A DNA stretch of 64,000 nt from Dryomyza anilis (GCA_951804985.1 OX638135.1:43581057-43645056); one strand, 5' to 3'. Counted from the stretch's first letter, positions 20,691 to 32,345 are shown. Made by a program: numbers and translations. Notes: a model not told the origin generated them from the sequence alone.

Positions 20691-22019
20691 GGAGCGTAAG
20701 TGATCATTTTAAGTCTGCGTTATAGTTTACCTAATACTATTACTAATACGAGTATGCAATTGATCAAGTTGCAGACCAGTATTCGTAGGCTAGTATTAGT
20801 GATTTGCTTCAAGGCAATGGTTGATATCTTATATCTATACTATCTAATTTATTGCGTTAATTACTCTAATAGAGGTAATTAATTTTCTCAAAATTGTTTA
20901 AAATTTTAACAACTTGGTTAAATTGGATTACTTTATATTTTCTTAATTAATACATTTCATTGCATAGGTTGCGATTTCGTTGCCAAGAATTTGCATTGCG
21001 CTGTAAACATTATTACCTCGCGCATAGCATACTCTTGCTACGTTCAACGCAATTTCTTGGCCGCTGTTGGATTAATATTTAAAATGCAGGTAGTGCGTGT
21101 ATTGTTGTGTTTTACTTCACAATTTAAACAATTCGTTGTTTTATTTATAAATTAATTAATTAATAGCTTAAGATTAGCATAAAGGATGTCGACTCTTTTC
21201 GAAGAGTACATCGAAAACATAAACTCATAATTTATTGCACAGGCTAGTAAATTACCTGAAGTAATATTTAGCTTCTTTAATAAAATAAATATTAACATAA
21301 TAATTGGATCATTTGCTAACTCTAAAAAGTTTTGTATGCATTTTGCAACTGTTGTATGCATTTTCTCATAATTTTTATAACATTTCTCTAATCATAATAG
21401 TCTCTTTTAGAGCATATACTAGCTCGAAAAATCTAATTTTCATTCGTAGTAACGTAGAACTAGAAATAATATTAATTCGTAGTAACGTATTAATATTATT
21501 TCTAGTTTTTAATTCAATCACTTTTCTCATATATCATTTGGAGCATTTGTTTACTCGTCATTTATTTGCTCGTCAGCAATTAACATAAATTAATAATTCA
21601 ATTCATCAAAATCTACTTCTCATTATATTTAATTTAAAATTAATAATTCAACCATAATTTCATAATTCACTTTACAATTCATAATTTCTATGCTAGTTAT
21701 CTGCGCTCAGCAGTACTTAACTATTTGTTCAATATCTCAATTTCGTACAAATATATTTTATCGCATTTATTTCGTATAAAAAACTCGTGTTATCGTTTAT
21801 AATTCTTTCTTATTTATATTTTTTCTAATATTTCTTGTTCCCATAACCTTTAAATTTGGTTCGCCACATGCTAGTAAATTAACCCTAAGTAATACATAGC
21901 GATCTGTGGGTACCGTTTCTTCTGTTTTCCTATTTCCTATTCATTATTACACAATACTAAACTTTTCGCAATTTATTTATAAATATATTTCCACATTTTA
22001 ACACTTAATACATCAATTT

Positions 22020-22489
22020 CTAATTATGGTATTTTTTCAACAAATTGTTGTGTATTTTCTTTCCCTTTACTTTTATTAATATTGTCGTTGTCACGGGGGT
22101 AGTGACGGACAAAACCTTATAGGGCCCTACCCATATTGGTGAAAATTTATTTTTCCTATTTTGATTCTTCATTACAACCATTTCCCCAATTTGAAACTCA
22201 ATGGGATTTAATGATTTATCGTAGCTTGTTTTAAATTTTTCTTTTACCTTTTCTTGATTTTGTATCACTATTTCTGTATTTGATATTTTAATATTTTGTT
22301 AAAATCATCGGCGTTATATAGTCTTGAAACTTTACGTTTCAAATTAGTTGGCATATCAGAATCATAACCATATAGTGTTCGGAAAGGTGTTTGCCCAGTT
22401 GACACATGCATCGTATTATTATGGACATGCATTGCCGAATTTAACCATTGATCCCAATTGGAACCATCCTCCTTAGCAAAACATCTCAA
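22020..22489 (-). pseudogene. pol: Integrase C-terminal region, element B
   Basis: Two overlapping frames. 22489-22268 carries the end of the catalytic domain with NWDQWLNSAMHVHNN and STGQTPFRTLYG, a common gypsy-group pattern. 22268-22020 holds the C-terminal module with GEMVVMKNQNRKNKFSP and WVGPYKVLSV. A frameshift joins them near 22268 and another separates them from the core at 22498. The end HNNLLKKYHN at 22020 is the end of pol. Confidence 0.8.
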
Positions 22490-22497
22490 ATATTCTG

Positions 22498-23269
22498 CTA
22501 ATGGTGACTACGTTCTAATGATCCATTGGCCTGTGGATGATAGGGTGTAATGTGCATTTTTTTAATACCCAATAATTTGCATGTATCAGAAAATAACTTT
22601 GATACGAAATTAGAGCCATTGTCAGTTACTAGAATTTTCGGAATATTGTAGCGTGTTATAATTTCATCATAAAATGCTTTAGCCACTATGCTTGCTTCTG
22701 CGTCTGGTATTGCTACACAGTACATATATTTTGAAAAATCGTCTTGAAATCTTAAAATATATTTATTGCCAGATACTGTCTCGGGTAAAATTCCTACTAA
22801 GTCCATATAAACTTTATCAAATGGGCGCGTTTGTGTATCTGTCAAGACCATTGGCATTTTTGTTAGCTTAGAACTTTTGTTAACTTGACATTTAGGGCAA
22901 TTTTTAACATATTCTTTAATTTGTTTTTGCGTACCCTTCCACCTATATTGCTTTCTTATTCGAAAATACGTTTTCAGTGTGCCCTGATGACCCCCTAACG
23001 GCGAGTCGTGAAAGTCTCTAAGTACTGTTTTAATTTCTTCAGGATCGGTTAATACTTGACTCGAGATTGTTTCACCATCCATATCCGTTACTGTGTCGTC
23101 CAAGACTGGCTTACTGACGTCCGGTTGTGGATCTATTGCCTTTGGTTTATTTTTAGAACGGGTTTGAACTGCCGCAATTTCTGTTTCTAATTGTGGAATC
23201 CTACTTAATGCGTCAGCATTTAAATTCTTTTTGCCAGGTTTAAAAATTATTTCGAACTCGTATTTAATT
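22498..23269 (-). pseudogene. pol: Integrase zinc finger and catalytic core, element B
   Basis: From 23269 the frame completes the RNase H-integrase linker (KYEFEIIFKPGKKNLNADAL, about 23245), a usual Ty3/gypsy motif. It continues with an HHCC zinc finger (H-X-GGHQGT to NCPKCQ) and the DDE core: MDLVGI, VTDNGSNF and HPQANGSLERSH supply the three catalytic acidic residues in normal order. The frame then ends through an indel just after the last of them. The upstream edge is the 5' truncated end of a LINE in opposite orientation. Confidence 0.88.
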
Positions 23270-23274
23270 AGAAA

Positions 23275-23940
23275 TTGTGTTTCGCTGACAGAGACATAAA
23301 TGCTGCGGCTTTAATGGTACAAAATATTATTTTATTAGGTATGCGGTCCTTCATACCTTCTAAAAAAATTAGCATTAAACCTAAGGACCACTCTTGGTTT
23401 AATGAGACTTTCAGGATTGCAGTCAGGTCGAAAGAGGAAGCCTTTCAGACTTGGCGTTCTAACAAGAATGCTGATACTGAAAGACTTCGTATACAGGCTA
23501 GGAATCGCTGTAATGCCGTGATCTCGCGCGAAAAGTTTCTTCACGAACAAAACGCGCGCAAAAGGGTCCAACTTTATCACAAGGGTAGTAAAAATTTCTG
23601 GTCATTTGTAAAAAGGGTGAAGAATCAGACGACATCGTCTACTCCAACTCCTAGTATGAATGGCCAGACCTTCACTGACCCAGTTGATAAAGCTAATCTC
23701 TTGGCAGAATTATTTGCAAATAATTCAACGCTCCCAGATAGTAATCAACCACTGCCTGTCGTCGATTTTGTTTCTTCTGCAACGCCGGATATACATTTTC
23801 GAACTCGGGCAGTTAAAAAGGTTTTAGCAAACCTCAACATTAACAAAGCCCATGGGGCCATCTGGCCATGTGTTGAAGAAGTGCGCGTCAACGCTGGCTT
23901 GTCCGTTGCGTAACCTTTTCAACATCTCCTACACGACAGG
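23275..23940 (+). pseudogene. LINE linker and RT N-terminus
   Basis: The frame from 23275 encodes the region between endonuclease and RT (SWFNETFRIAVRSKEE, FWSFVKRVKNQTTSS) and reaches FRTRAVKKVLANLNINKA. It then leaves the correct frame near 23850 because of a small indel in the GPDG box. No endonuclease remains because the element is 5' truncated. Confidence 0.8.
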
Positions 23941-23952
23941 AGTTTTTCCATC

Positions 23953-25347
23953 TTGTTGAAGGTTGCCAATGTCCAGCCAGCTCCGAAAAAGGGCGAGGCC
24001 ACGAACCCTGCCAATTACCGACCCATTGCAATATGCTCTGCACTCTCCAAGGTAATGGAGAGCGTAATTAACTTCCACTTTATGAACTATCTTGAGCACA
24101 ACGAATTGCTCAGTGACCGACAATACGGTTTCCGTAGGACCAGATCCACAGGTGACTTGATGGCGGTCCTCTCCGAAAAGTGGAATAATTGTGTTCACCT
24201 TTTCGGGGAGAGCAAGGCTGTTGCTCTTGATATCTCCAAGGCTTTTGATCGAGTGTGGCATAAAGCCCTCGTTTCAAAACTAATTGCATATCGTGTTGGT
24301 GAATCTTTTACTCGATGGATATCGAGTTTTCTCCAGGGTCGTTCAATACGAGTTGCGATGGATGGTGTTCTTTCGGAACAACATGTCATCAATTCTGGAG
24401 TTCCGCAGGGTTCCGTCCTATCCCCGTCCCTATTTCTGGTATTTATCAATGACCTTCTGCCATTGACCCAGAACCCAATCCATTCCTTTGCAGATGATAG
24501 CAACATTTGTCATTCATACTCGTTCAAAAAGCGCCCAACCTCTTTGGAGATTGAGAGTAAAAGACGCACTATGAATGACACACTCAATAATGACCTTAAA
24601 ACAATCTCCGAGTGGGGTCTTGCAAATAGAGTTGATTTTAATGCACGCAAGACCCAATGTTGTCTGTTATCTCACAAAAGAATGTATTCAACCCTACCTC
24701 CCCTTAATATGGGTGCTGTGGATATTGCAGAGTCAGCTGCTCTTGACGTTCTGGGCATATCAATTCAATGTGATCTCCGTTGGAATGATCACATATTTGA
24801 CGTGTCGAAAGAGGCGGCCAAGTGCCTCGGTTTTTTAAAACGGTGTAAGACATACTTCACTCCTGCTGACTTGCGCACTGTCTACACCACCTATATTCGG
24901 CCTAAGATGGAATACAATTCGCACATATGGGCAGGGGCTTCAAAATCTTCTTTGGAGTTCCTGTATCGAATCCAACAACGTGCAATATATTTAATAGGGG
25001 ATGAAAATATTTCATCCTCTATTGGTTCTCTTGAGCACCGAAGGACCGTAGGGTGTGTAAGCCTGTTCTATAGGTATTACAATGGTAAGTGTTCGAGGGA
25101 AATACATGGCATGATTCCACCAGGTCGTGTGTCCTCTCGTTCTACTCGGGCATCGAACCAAGCCCACCCCTTCGTTGTTCACTCGGCTCTCAATAGAACC
25201 ACGCATTACCGAGAGAATTCGTTCTTCAGTCGCACGATACGTTTGTGGAACAATCTCCCTGCGTCTGTTTTTCCCGACATTTTTGATATTGGCAAGTTCA
25301 AAACAAACATTCACCGACACTACTCCATCTTTCCACCCTCCATTTAA
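23953..25347 (+). pseudogene. LINE reverse transcriptase and C-terminal domain
   Basis: 464 codons open without a stop. The order is NYRPIAICSALSKVMES, RQYGFRRTRSTGDLM, the catalytic LDISKAFDRVWH, SGVPQGSVLSPSLF, FADDSNI, then the C-terminal LGFLKRCKTYF and YIRPKMEYNSHIW, ending SRTIRLWNNLPASVF and a final IHRHYSIF. This is a complete RT from the palm onward and looks young. It lacks its own endonuclease. Clade is CR1 or jockey group by style; I cannot place it more finely. Confidence 0.87.
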
Positions 25348-25444
25348 CCTATCATCCCATCTTACGATCAACACTGTGCATTGCATGAATAGGGGGCATC
25401 CCCTGAGCGTTGGTTAATTTGTAAAAAAAAAAAAAAAAAAAAAA

Positions 25445-26812
25445 TGCTACGCAGTGGTTGATGATCCGTATAAACCGTGAATGGACGCCCCAAAAAATAT
25501 GCTCTATAATTTTTTTGTGGCCCATACTATTGCCAAAAATTCTCGTTCAATTGTTGAGTACCTTGTTTCTGCATCATTCAGAGCTCTACTTGCAAATGCG
25601 ATTGGTCGATCAGAACCTGGCTCGCCCTGTGACAGCACTGCTCCTATAGCTTCTCCACTTGCATCTGTTGTCAATACAAATGGTTTTGAAAAATCTGGGT
25701 ATGCTAGAACATTAGGTGAAATAATTGCTTCCTTAAGTTTTATAAATGAGTCCTGGCACTTGTCTGTCCATACAAAAGTGGCATCCTTCCGCAACAGTTT
25801 ATTAATCGGTAGTGTTAACCTTGCCATATTCTTAACGAATTTTCTGTAATAATTTACTAAACCTAAGAAGGCTTGTACCTGTTTCTTGGTCCTGGGTACC
25901 GGATTATTTTTTACACATTCTATTTTATCGGGATCTGGCATTGCGCCTGACTCCGAGCATTTGTGCCCTAAATATACTACTTCACGCCTTAAAAAATTGC
26001 ATTTTTCCGTATTTAATTTCAAATTATTTTTCCTCAATTTTTCTAACACTTTACATAGTCTAATTTCGTGCTCCATTATGTTTTTTCCATACACAACTAT
26101 ATCGTCCAAATATACCAAACAATTAAGTCCCTGCAATCCTGTTAAAATGTGGTTCATTATTCTTTGAAACGTAGCGGGTGCTCCCGTCAATCCAAATGGC
26201 ATCCTATTAAATTCAAAATGTCCCAAGCCCGTGCTGAACGCTGTTTTTTCTCTGTGACGTTCATCCACTAGCACTTGGTGATAACCACTTGCAAGATCTA
26301 ATGTTGAAAAATACCTACTGTGACCTAATTGATCCAAAATTTCATCAATACGAGGTATTAGAAATACTTGTTTAGTCGTTGCGTCGTTCAATTTTCTGAA
26401 ATCTATTACCAGTCTCCATTTTTTCTGTCCGTCCTTGCCACTCTTTTTAGGTACCAACAATAGTGGTGAATTCCAAGGCGACGTGCTTGGTGATATAATA
26501 TCGTCGTCTAATAACTTCTGCTCCCTGTTTGTTGATTTCTTCTCTGTGAATATGTGGTAATTTATATTGTTTTCGGATAATCGGAGGTTGGCCGTCTATT
26601 GTGGGAATTTCATGTTTTAAAATAGGTGTATACGATAGCTCATCCCCCTCTAACAGAAATACATCATGGTATGACGCACATATTTTTTCTATGGATGCCT
26701 TCTCTTCAACATTTGCATTTGGATACAATTTTAATGAGTCAAATAGTTTGCATATTCTGTGTCGTATGTTTATGCTTTGTACGCTATTCATTGTGCCACT
26801 CACTGGTGTCAT
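25445..26812 (-). pseudogene. pol: Reverse transcriptase and RNase H start, element B
   Basis: Minus-strand pol. 26812-26447 holds the lead-in with LKHEIPTIDGQPPIIRKQYK. RT proper (26460-25504) has WRLVIDFRKLNDATT, YFSTLDLASGYHQV, MPFGLTGAPATFQRIM, the catalytic YLDD (26101-26112) and FLGLVNYYRKFV. RNase H follows with LTTDASGEAIGAVLSQ and RYSTIEREFLAIVW. A frameshift then leads into FTVYTDHQPL before the LINE insertion. One shift near 26455 splits the lead-in from RT. The type is gypsy/17.6-like (errantivirus). Confidence 0.9.
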
Positions 26813-26819
26813 AAATTTA

Positions 26820-27791
26820 TTATAATTTGAAAATTTGAGCTGTCTTATTCAATATTATATCTTTTTCTGTTGAGTTTAACACTGAAACGTAAACACTATT
26901 TTTTCTCCCATTTGATATGGTTTCTCCGATATAAACTCCTGGCGAAATTTCTTGTTTTTGAATTATTACTACGGGGATCTTGGTTCGTAGTGGTAATCTG
27001 GCGATACCTTTAGATCTTGCTGTTATTTTTATTTCTTCACTGTATAATATCTTATTTATTTCATCTAGTGATCTTAGTGGTAGTGTTACAATTTTATTTT
27101 TGTTTCTGTCTATAAAGGTTAATCCCTTTTCAACTGCATTGATGATTGCGTGGTTCCATAGATTATCTCGTCCAAGTATACCGTCTGCCGGAACTCCCTG
27201 ATCCTGCATTATTGTATGTAACGTCAGACTGAGCCTTCTATGTTCCATATGTTGAATTTCAATTGATCCTGCGGTTGTCACATGTCCCCCAAATGCTCTG
27301 CTCAGATCTTTTGTGTCTTTTAAATTTCTCTCTAGTTTATTATCTAATGCACTCCACTTTACCAAGCTAGAGTCTGCACCAGAATCTACTAGTAATATTA
27401 GTTTCCCATTTTTCGCTTCCTTACAAGGAATTTCTATAAAGACATCATTTAATTTTGATATCTGTCTGAATTCCCCATGTCTACTATAAATAATGCTATT
27501 TTTCTTTGATTTTGTATATAAACTTAATTTTAATTTCCTAATATTTTCAATATATTTACTCATATTTTTATTTATGCTATCAATTCCTGAAGTTATCAGA
27601 TCATTTAATTTCTTCTTATTTTCCTCTATACATATCCTATTCATTATGCAGTCATAAAAATTATTTTTTGCTGTTAATGCTATTATGCCAAATACGTTCA
27701 ATGTTAATACAATTAGTGAACAAAAATTATCTACCATTTGCCTACCATTGATAGCGAACGTATCCACTGCCACACACGGCGTCTGATTCAC
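26820..27791 (-). pseudogene. pol: Protease region of element B pol
   Basis: 324 codons. The N-terminal third contains a hydrophobic stretch (FCSLIVLTLNVFGIIAL), then a lysine-rich segment. The retropepsin has the active site LLVDSGADSSLVKW (Asp codon in 27375-27386) and the second conserved segment GVPADGILGRDNLWN. It ends with the pol linker STEKDIILNKTAQIFKL. The active site is intact and the domain looks complete. It is expressed by frameshift after gag in related elements. Confidence 0.85.
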
Positions 27792-27862
27792 AATACCTAT
27801 CTTCGTTGGCCTGATGTCGCAACTTGTCTTGGGTTCCCAGATAATTGGCCTATTCTGGGCCC

Positions 27863-29756
27863 CTAACAGTTTCCCTGATTGCGGGTAGACTCAACATTTT
27901 TCTTCGCGTAACAGTTTTCCAACGTATGCCCGATTCTTGCACACCATTTACATTTATTTATTATTGTTGTTGTTATTATTATTATTTCCATTTCTCCTAT
28001 CGTCATTATTATTATAATTTTGACGACTATTACTATTGGTTTTACCATTATTATTGTTATAGTTATTTCCATTGTTGTAATTATTATTTCTATTATTATT
28101 GTTAGTTTTCCTATTATTGTTGTTATATCTTCTATTATTATTGTTATTATTATAATTCCTATTATTTCCATTATTATTATAATTCCTATTATTTCCATTA
28201 TTATTATAATTCCCATTGTTGTGGTTATTATTACCACGAGCATTATAATTGCTATTATGGGCTTGCGTATTGTTCGTGAAGCCATCATTATAGTTGTTAT
28301 TTTGCGTTTGTTGTTTACTTGTAAATTGCTGCTCTGGTTCATTTATTTTCTGTGCACATCTTAAGTTCGTTTCGTGACCATAGGTCTCACATCCTTGACA
28401 GTATGGAGTATTTTTTCGACTGACGCACTCGTCCCGCGTGTGTCCTACATTACCGCAAAATGAACATGGGGTTTCCACTTTATTCCTTTCGGTTGAATTT
28501 TTTATACCGATTTCTCCACATGTGGGGTGTGAGGCTCTGCTAAAAAGCACCTCTGCGGCACTATGCGATGTTTCTCCTACACGCCCACTTTGTATCGTCT
28601 CCAACGTTTCTACCGCTTCCTCTATCAGTGAATCTAGTGAGTCCGCCTTATTATTTAGCATATGTATTTTCAGTGTGCTGTCCTTAAGGCCTACCTTAAA
28701 AGTCTTTTGTATGGATTTGTCTAATTCTATTGGCATAGCTTCGTCCCCTCTGCCATTATATTTTTCTTTTATTAATTCCACCGCCTTTGTTTTTAGTACA
28801 TTTAGGCGTCTAGCAAAAGGTCGAATTTCTTCGGTAGATCTTTGATATGTCTCCTTTATTTCATTTATCACTGAGTCTAATGTTACGGTTTTAAGATATG
28901 TCCTCTTTATTAATGTATATAATTCATCTAATCCGCTAAATTGAATACCTTTTACTAGGTCGAATGCATCTCCATACATTCTTAGCTTAACACATGATAA
29001 AAATTCTTGAAACTCTGTTTCTTTTGTTGACTTTACCGCTAAATCACATCCTTGTATGAATTTACTTACTTCTGAGGGTAAATCATTGGAGTCCGTGCCT
29101 GAGAACATCGGAACCAAATGGTTCACCATTTTTGCAATATGTTCGATACCCTATTTAAATTCCGGGAAATTTATTTTTTCTGTGTGACTTATTTCACTGT
29201 TATTTACAGCTTCCTTATGTATCAATGAGTCGTTGGTTACTAACTCTAATTCTTGCTGTAGTAGTCTATTTCTATCTTCTAATTGTACAATTCTTTTTTG
29301 TGCATCTGTGATACTACCATACTCAGCCCTGAATCGGGCACTTCTAGAGGTTTCCGGTGTGTCTATGTAATTCGGGTTTTCAATAATTTCCACTAGTTTT
29401 CCTCTATTTTCGTCTAAGTGTTCTGCGTGATCCAAAATTGTTTTAATTTGATCTCTTAAGCAATTATTCAATTTTTTTAATTCTGTTAACTCTGTCTCTA
29501 ATTTTTCTTTCTCTGTTATGCTAAAATCTGTCTTAGCTTCTATTATTTCTAAAAACGATAAGAATATTATGTCTGCTTCTTCTATTCTCGTGACACCAGT
29601 GGTTCTAATCTTTTCTCTAACTAGCTGAATGTAGTCTTTTGAACCGTTTATTCTTTTAATCTCTGTCCACAAACGTTCAATGAAAAGTCCAATTTCTCCA
29701 TTTAATTTTGTTGTTTCATGTTGTGCTTTTTTTAATTCTGATTGAAGAGTTTCCAT
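27863..29756 (-). pseudogene. gag: Gag of element B
   Basis: The N-terminal 200 residues (29756-29151) are a coiled-coil-rich segment. A single in-frame TAG follows near 29150 and the same frame goes on to the capsid (29129 on, LVPMFSGTDSNDLPSEVSKF). Nucleocapsid zinc knuckles are CSFCGNVGHTRDEC and CQGCETYGHETNLRC, followed by about 120 residues made mostly of Asn with Tyr, Gly and Arg, encoded by an (AAT)n-like tract. A third knuckle CKWCARIGHTLENC follows in the frame 28342-27863, so the repetitive tract holds a frame change. Confidence 0.88.
27955..28260. repeat. Trinucleotide-rich tract in element B gag
   Basis: A long stretch of ATT/TTA/TTG triplets on the plus strand, encoding the Asn-rich Gag tail on the minus strand. 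Included are three near-copies of a unit that encodes YNNNGNNR at about 28145-28215. Such tracts slip easily and probably cause the gag frame change. Confidence 0.8.
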
Positions 29757-29862
29757 TAAACGTATCAGTTTAAGATATTTTTTCCAACGAAACTATTTTA
29801 ATTTTCCAAAATTGTTTATATTTTTATAATTTTTTCTTTATCTAGAGTGGTTGGTTCTAAAA

Positions 29863-29874
29863 CCGGCTGCGCCA
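29863..29874 (-). other. Primer binding site of element B (tRNA-Ser-like)
   Basis: Minus-strand TGGCGCAGCCGG begins one base after the LTR. It differs by one base from the tRNA-Ser-type site TGGCGCAGTCGG known in 17.6/297-type errantiviruses. Confidence 0.7.
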
Positions 29875-29875
29875 A

Positions 29876-30554
29876 TGTTAATGTCCCTATTTTATCACCT
29901 AAAAATAAGACATTTAATAAATAATAACACTTACTCCATTTCAAGTTCATCCTTTTTATAATTTTTATTTCCTTTTAAATCTCCACTTCTTGGACTCACT
30001 TCTTAATCTAATAACAACTGTCTTAAGAACTAAATAACTAAAGCTTATATACTAATACTTAAACTAAGTTTCAATGCTACTTTCTCAAACATCTCTTGCT
30101 GTTTTTCTTTAATTTCACATTTCGCCAGAGTTCTTAACCCTGACCGTGAGAAAAACCGCAACTCATACAAAAATTCATTAACTCATGATAACCTTAATTT
30201 AAAGTCGTCATGAGTTTCTTTGCCTACCAGGTTGTTTTATTGCGTGCATATTTGTTTACAATTCAACTGCTTAACGCTGCCGCGAATTGGGTTCGCAGTC
30301 ACTCGTGCTGACATTGTATATTTTCGCCGCAAGTTTTAACAACAACAGCAAGTGCGTTGTTAACCCATATTGAAAATGGCATGCTTTTGTTTTCAATAAC
30401 AATTGCACAATATATTATTAAAATATGTTAGCAACCTAATTTAATGAACAGCAAGAGATGCCCAATAGGAAAAGTGTATTCAAATGACAGATTGTCATCT
30501 GCCTTAGGAGAAATGTGTTCAAATGACTGATTGCCATAATATTGACACTCAACA
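29876..30554 (-). repeat. Element B 5' LTR
   Basis: 679 bases with TG...CA ends, flanked inside by the primer site and outside by GATG (30555-30558). Pairs with 15769-16447. Gag begins about 120 bases inside it. Confidence 0.92.
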
Positions 30555-31186
30555 GATGGACACATACGCATATACCGAGAAAAAATTCTCCCTCCGCCCA
30601 CCAATGTTGCAAAAATCTATACGAAAGTTTTGCGAAATTTGTGCCACTGTGCAAATTCAAAACATACAAACATACTATCGGCGTGCGGCAGATGAGACAA
30701 ACAGTTGAGAGCGCAAGCTAAGCCGTGGTGAGTGTTATGCCTTCATCACGGCACATATTACGCACTCAGTGCAGCCTCAGTTGCGCACGCTAGTAGCTGG
30801 GAGTAGGAAAGGGAAGGGACAGAATACGAAAAAACAAGTATATGCAGTTGCGGCAAGGAGCATAAAAAAGCCCCTTGCGTTGACAATTGAAAAATGAAGC
30901 GGCAGTGCGTGGGTACAATGTGTTTTTTTTTTTAATTTATTTTTGTTCTATTTTTTGTGTTGCGAGAGTTATTATTTTTTTATTTTTATTGCTGTTTAAT
31001 ATTGGGCGATGCGCTAAATTTATTTTAATTTGAAATGTGTTTTTTTCCTGTTTTGTATGTTATTGTTATTATTGACGATGAAAGCACGATTTTCTTTAAG
31101 AAAACTAAGACGACGGACAAAACGACGGAAAATTATAAATATATGAGGTCGGCGCGACACGTCCGTCCCCCTTTATTGCTCAGACG
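30555..31186. other. Unannotated segment right of element B
   Basis: Less AT-rich than the rest up to 30900, with no frame over about 60 codons that looks like a protein. It starts with the GATG target duplication. No family recognised. Confidence 0.5.
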
Positions 31187-31400
31187 CTACTCGCGCTCCA
31201 GTAAAAAAGGTGTTCAATTCTGTACCCAACGTAGGAGAGGGCGTCGGAATCTCCGGTGGAGCGACCAAGTGCGAGACAACCTGACAACACTTGGAGTGCA
31301 AAACTGGCGACAGCGCGCGCAATGCTGAAGCGACTGGCGAGGGGTGATTGCTGCGACCGAAACCCATCATGGGTTGTAATGGTCAAATAAGTAAGTAAGT
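31187..31400 (+). pseudogene. RTE LINE 3' end fragment
   Basis: Frame 31200-31328 encodes RRRGRRNLRWSDQVRDNL and TLGVQNWRQRAQC, the C-terminal end of an RTE protein as seen on the minus strand at 54584-54883. It is followed by a short 3' region and a tail of AAGTAAGTAAGTAA (31386-31402), the tetranucleotide tail common in RTE elements. It is a 5'-truncated fragment of about 210 bases. Confidence 0.8.
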
Positions 31401-31717
31401 AATATAAAAATTAGAGAGTGATCGTACGTCTAAGTATTTGTATCATGGTATATTTGAAATTATCAAAAATATGCAAAGTGAATAACAAAAAATATAACTC
31501 GCACCACAAACAACAGAATTAGTACAAAAAATAACGCATAACTTTATTATGTGAGAAATAACTAAATTAATTATATTATTGTTTACGAATATAATGCTCA
31601 AAAAAGGATTATTTTTGAAAAAAAAACCTGTAAAACCGAATTGGGGTTTAGAGTGTTTGGTACATACATTTATGCTCGTTAATCCGTGTATAGACTATTT
31701 AATAGTATTTAAGGATA
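31401..31717. other. AT-rich segment without recognised feature
   Basis: Nothing coding seen. At 31590-31625 it carries a partial copy of the end sequence (ATAATGCTCAAAAAAGGATT) of the foldback repeat that begins at 31718. Confidence 0.5.
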
Positions 31718-32345
31718 TAATGCTCAAAATAGGACTATTTTTGAAAAAAAAAAACTATATTTTCGCACTTTTTACCACTAATTATGTGAAATTTTTATGG
31801 TTTATTTTAGTGGCCAAAGTTAATAGTTTGAGCAAAAAAAAAAAAAGAAAAAAAAGTTATTTTCAAAAAAATGTTTTCGAAAAACCGCACAAACAAATTT
31901 GAAACCGCGATATTTTAAAAAACCTGCCTACGATTTTTTTAAATTTTAGTCTTAAAATACTCGGGGGAGATGTCCAAAACATATTCTTAAAACATTTAAG
32001 TTCTCCCACGACTTTTGGGTTGAAATTGTTTCAGGCTAGGCGTGCACTCTCAACTGAAAAGTTGATGCACACCCCAAATTATTCAAGAAAATGTTTCGGA
32101 TATCCCTCGCGAGTATTTTAAGATTGAATATCACGGTATAATATTTTTTTGTTTTTTTTGATTTTTTTTTAATAGTAAGTTGAACGTAATTTTTGTTTTG
32201 CTTAAACTATTAAGTTTATCCACTAAAAAACTCTTATACAAGTTTTACATAATTTTTTCACTATTATGGTTCATAATAAATAATAAGAAAAGCGGTAAAA
32301 TTGTTTTTTCAAAAATAGTCCTTTATTGAGCATTGTACCCTTAAG
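31718..32345. mobile_element. Foldback (long-TIR) repeat, left copy
   Basis: An imperfect palindrome of about 630 bases centred near 32035. Both outer ends read ATAATGCTCAAAATAGGACTA or a close variant on their own strands, and the middle has TACTCGGGGGAGATGTCCAA on one side and TACTCGCGAGGGATATCCGA on the other. No ORF of note. A second copy in the opposite orientation is at about 52500-53127. Confidence 0.7.

Larger units (their letters stand above)
18824..22019. other. 3.2-kb non-coding interval between pol and env of element B
   Basis: Errantiviruses normally have env close behind integrase. Here the end of integrase (22020) and the env start (18823) are 3.2 kb apart. The interval is very AT-rich, contains two tandem arrays (19150-19646, 20300-20690), a poly(T) run at 19793-19812 and a 72-codon ORF on the plus strand. 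I see no LTR, retroviral or transposase motif in it. 20885-22019 holds nothing recognisable. Confidence 0.7.
23270..25444 (+). mobile_element. CR1/jockey-like LINE inserted in element B pol
   Basis: A 5'-truncated LINE of the same family as the folded LINE in X1 and X2, with its 3' end and a 23-base poly(A) (about 25422-25444) intact. It carries linker and RT start (23275-23913), a frameshift near 23915, then a 464-codon frame to 25347 and a short 3' untranslated region. It is the only copy here that shows the family's complete 3' end. It separates RNase H from integrase in element B. Confidence 0.88.

Noticed and set aside
27845..28364. Plus-strand frames rich in Ile, Val or Tyr
   Set aside because: Shadows of the Asn-rich gag tail on the minus strand.
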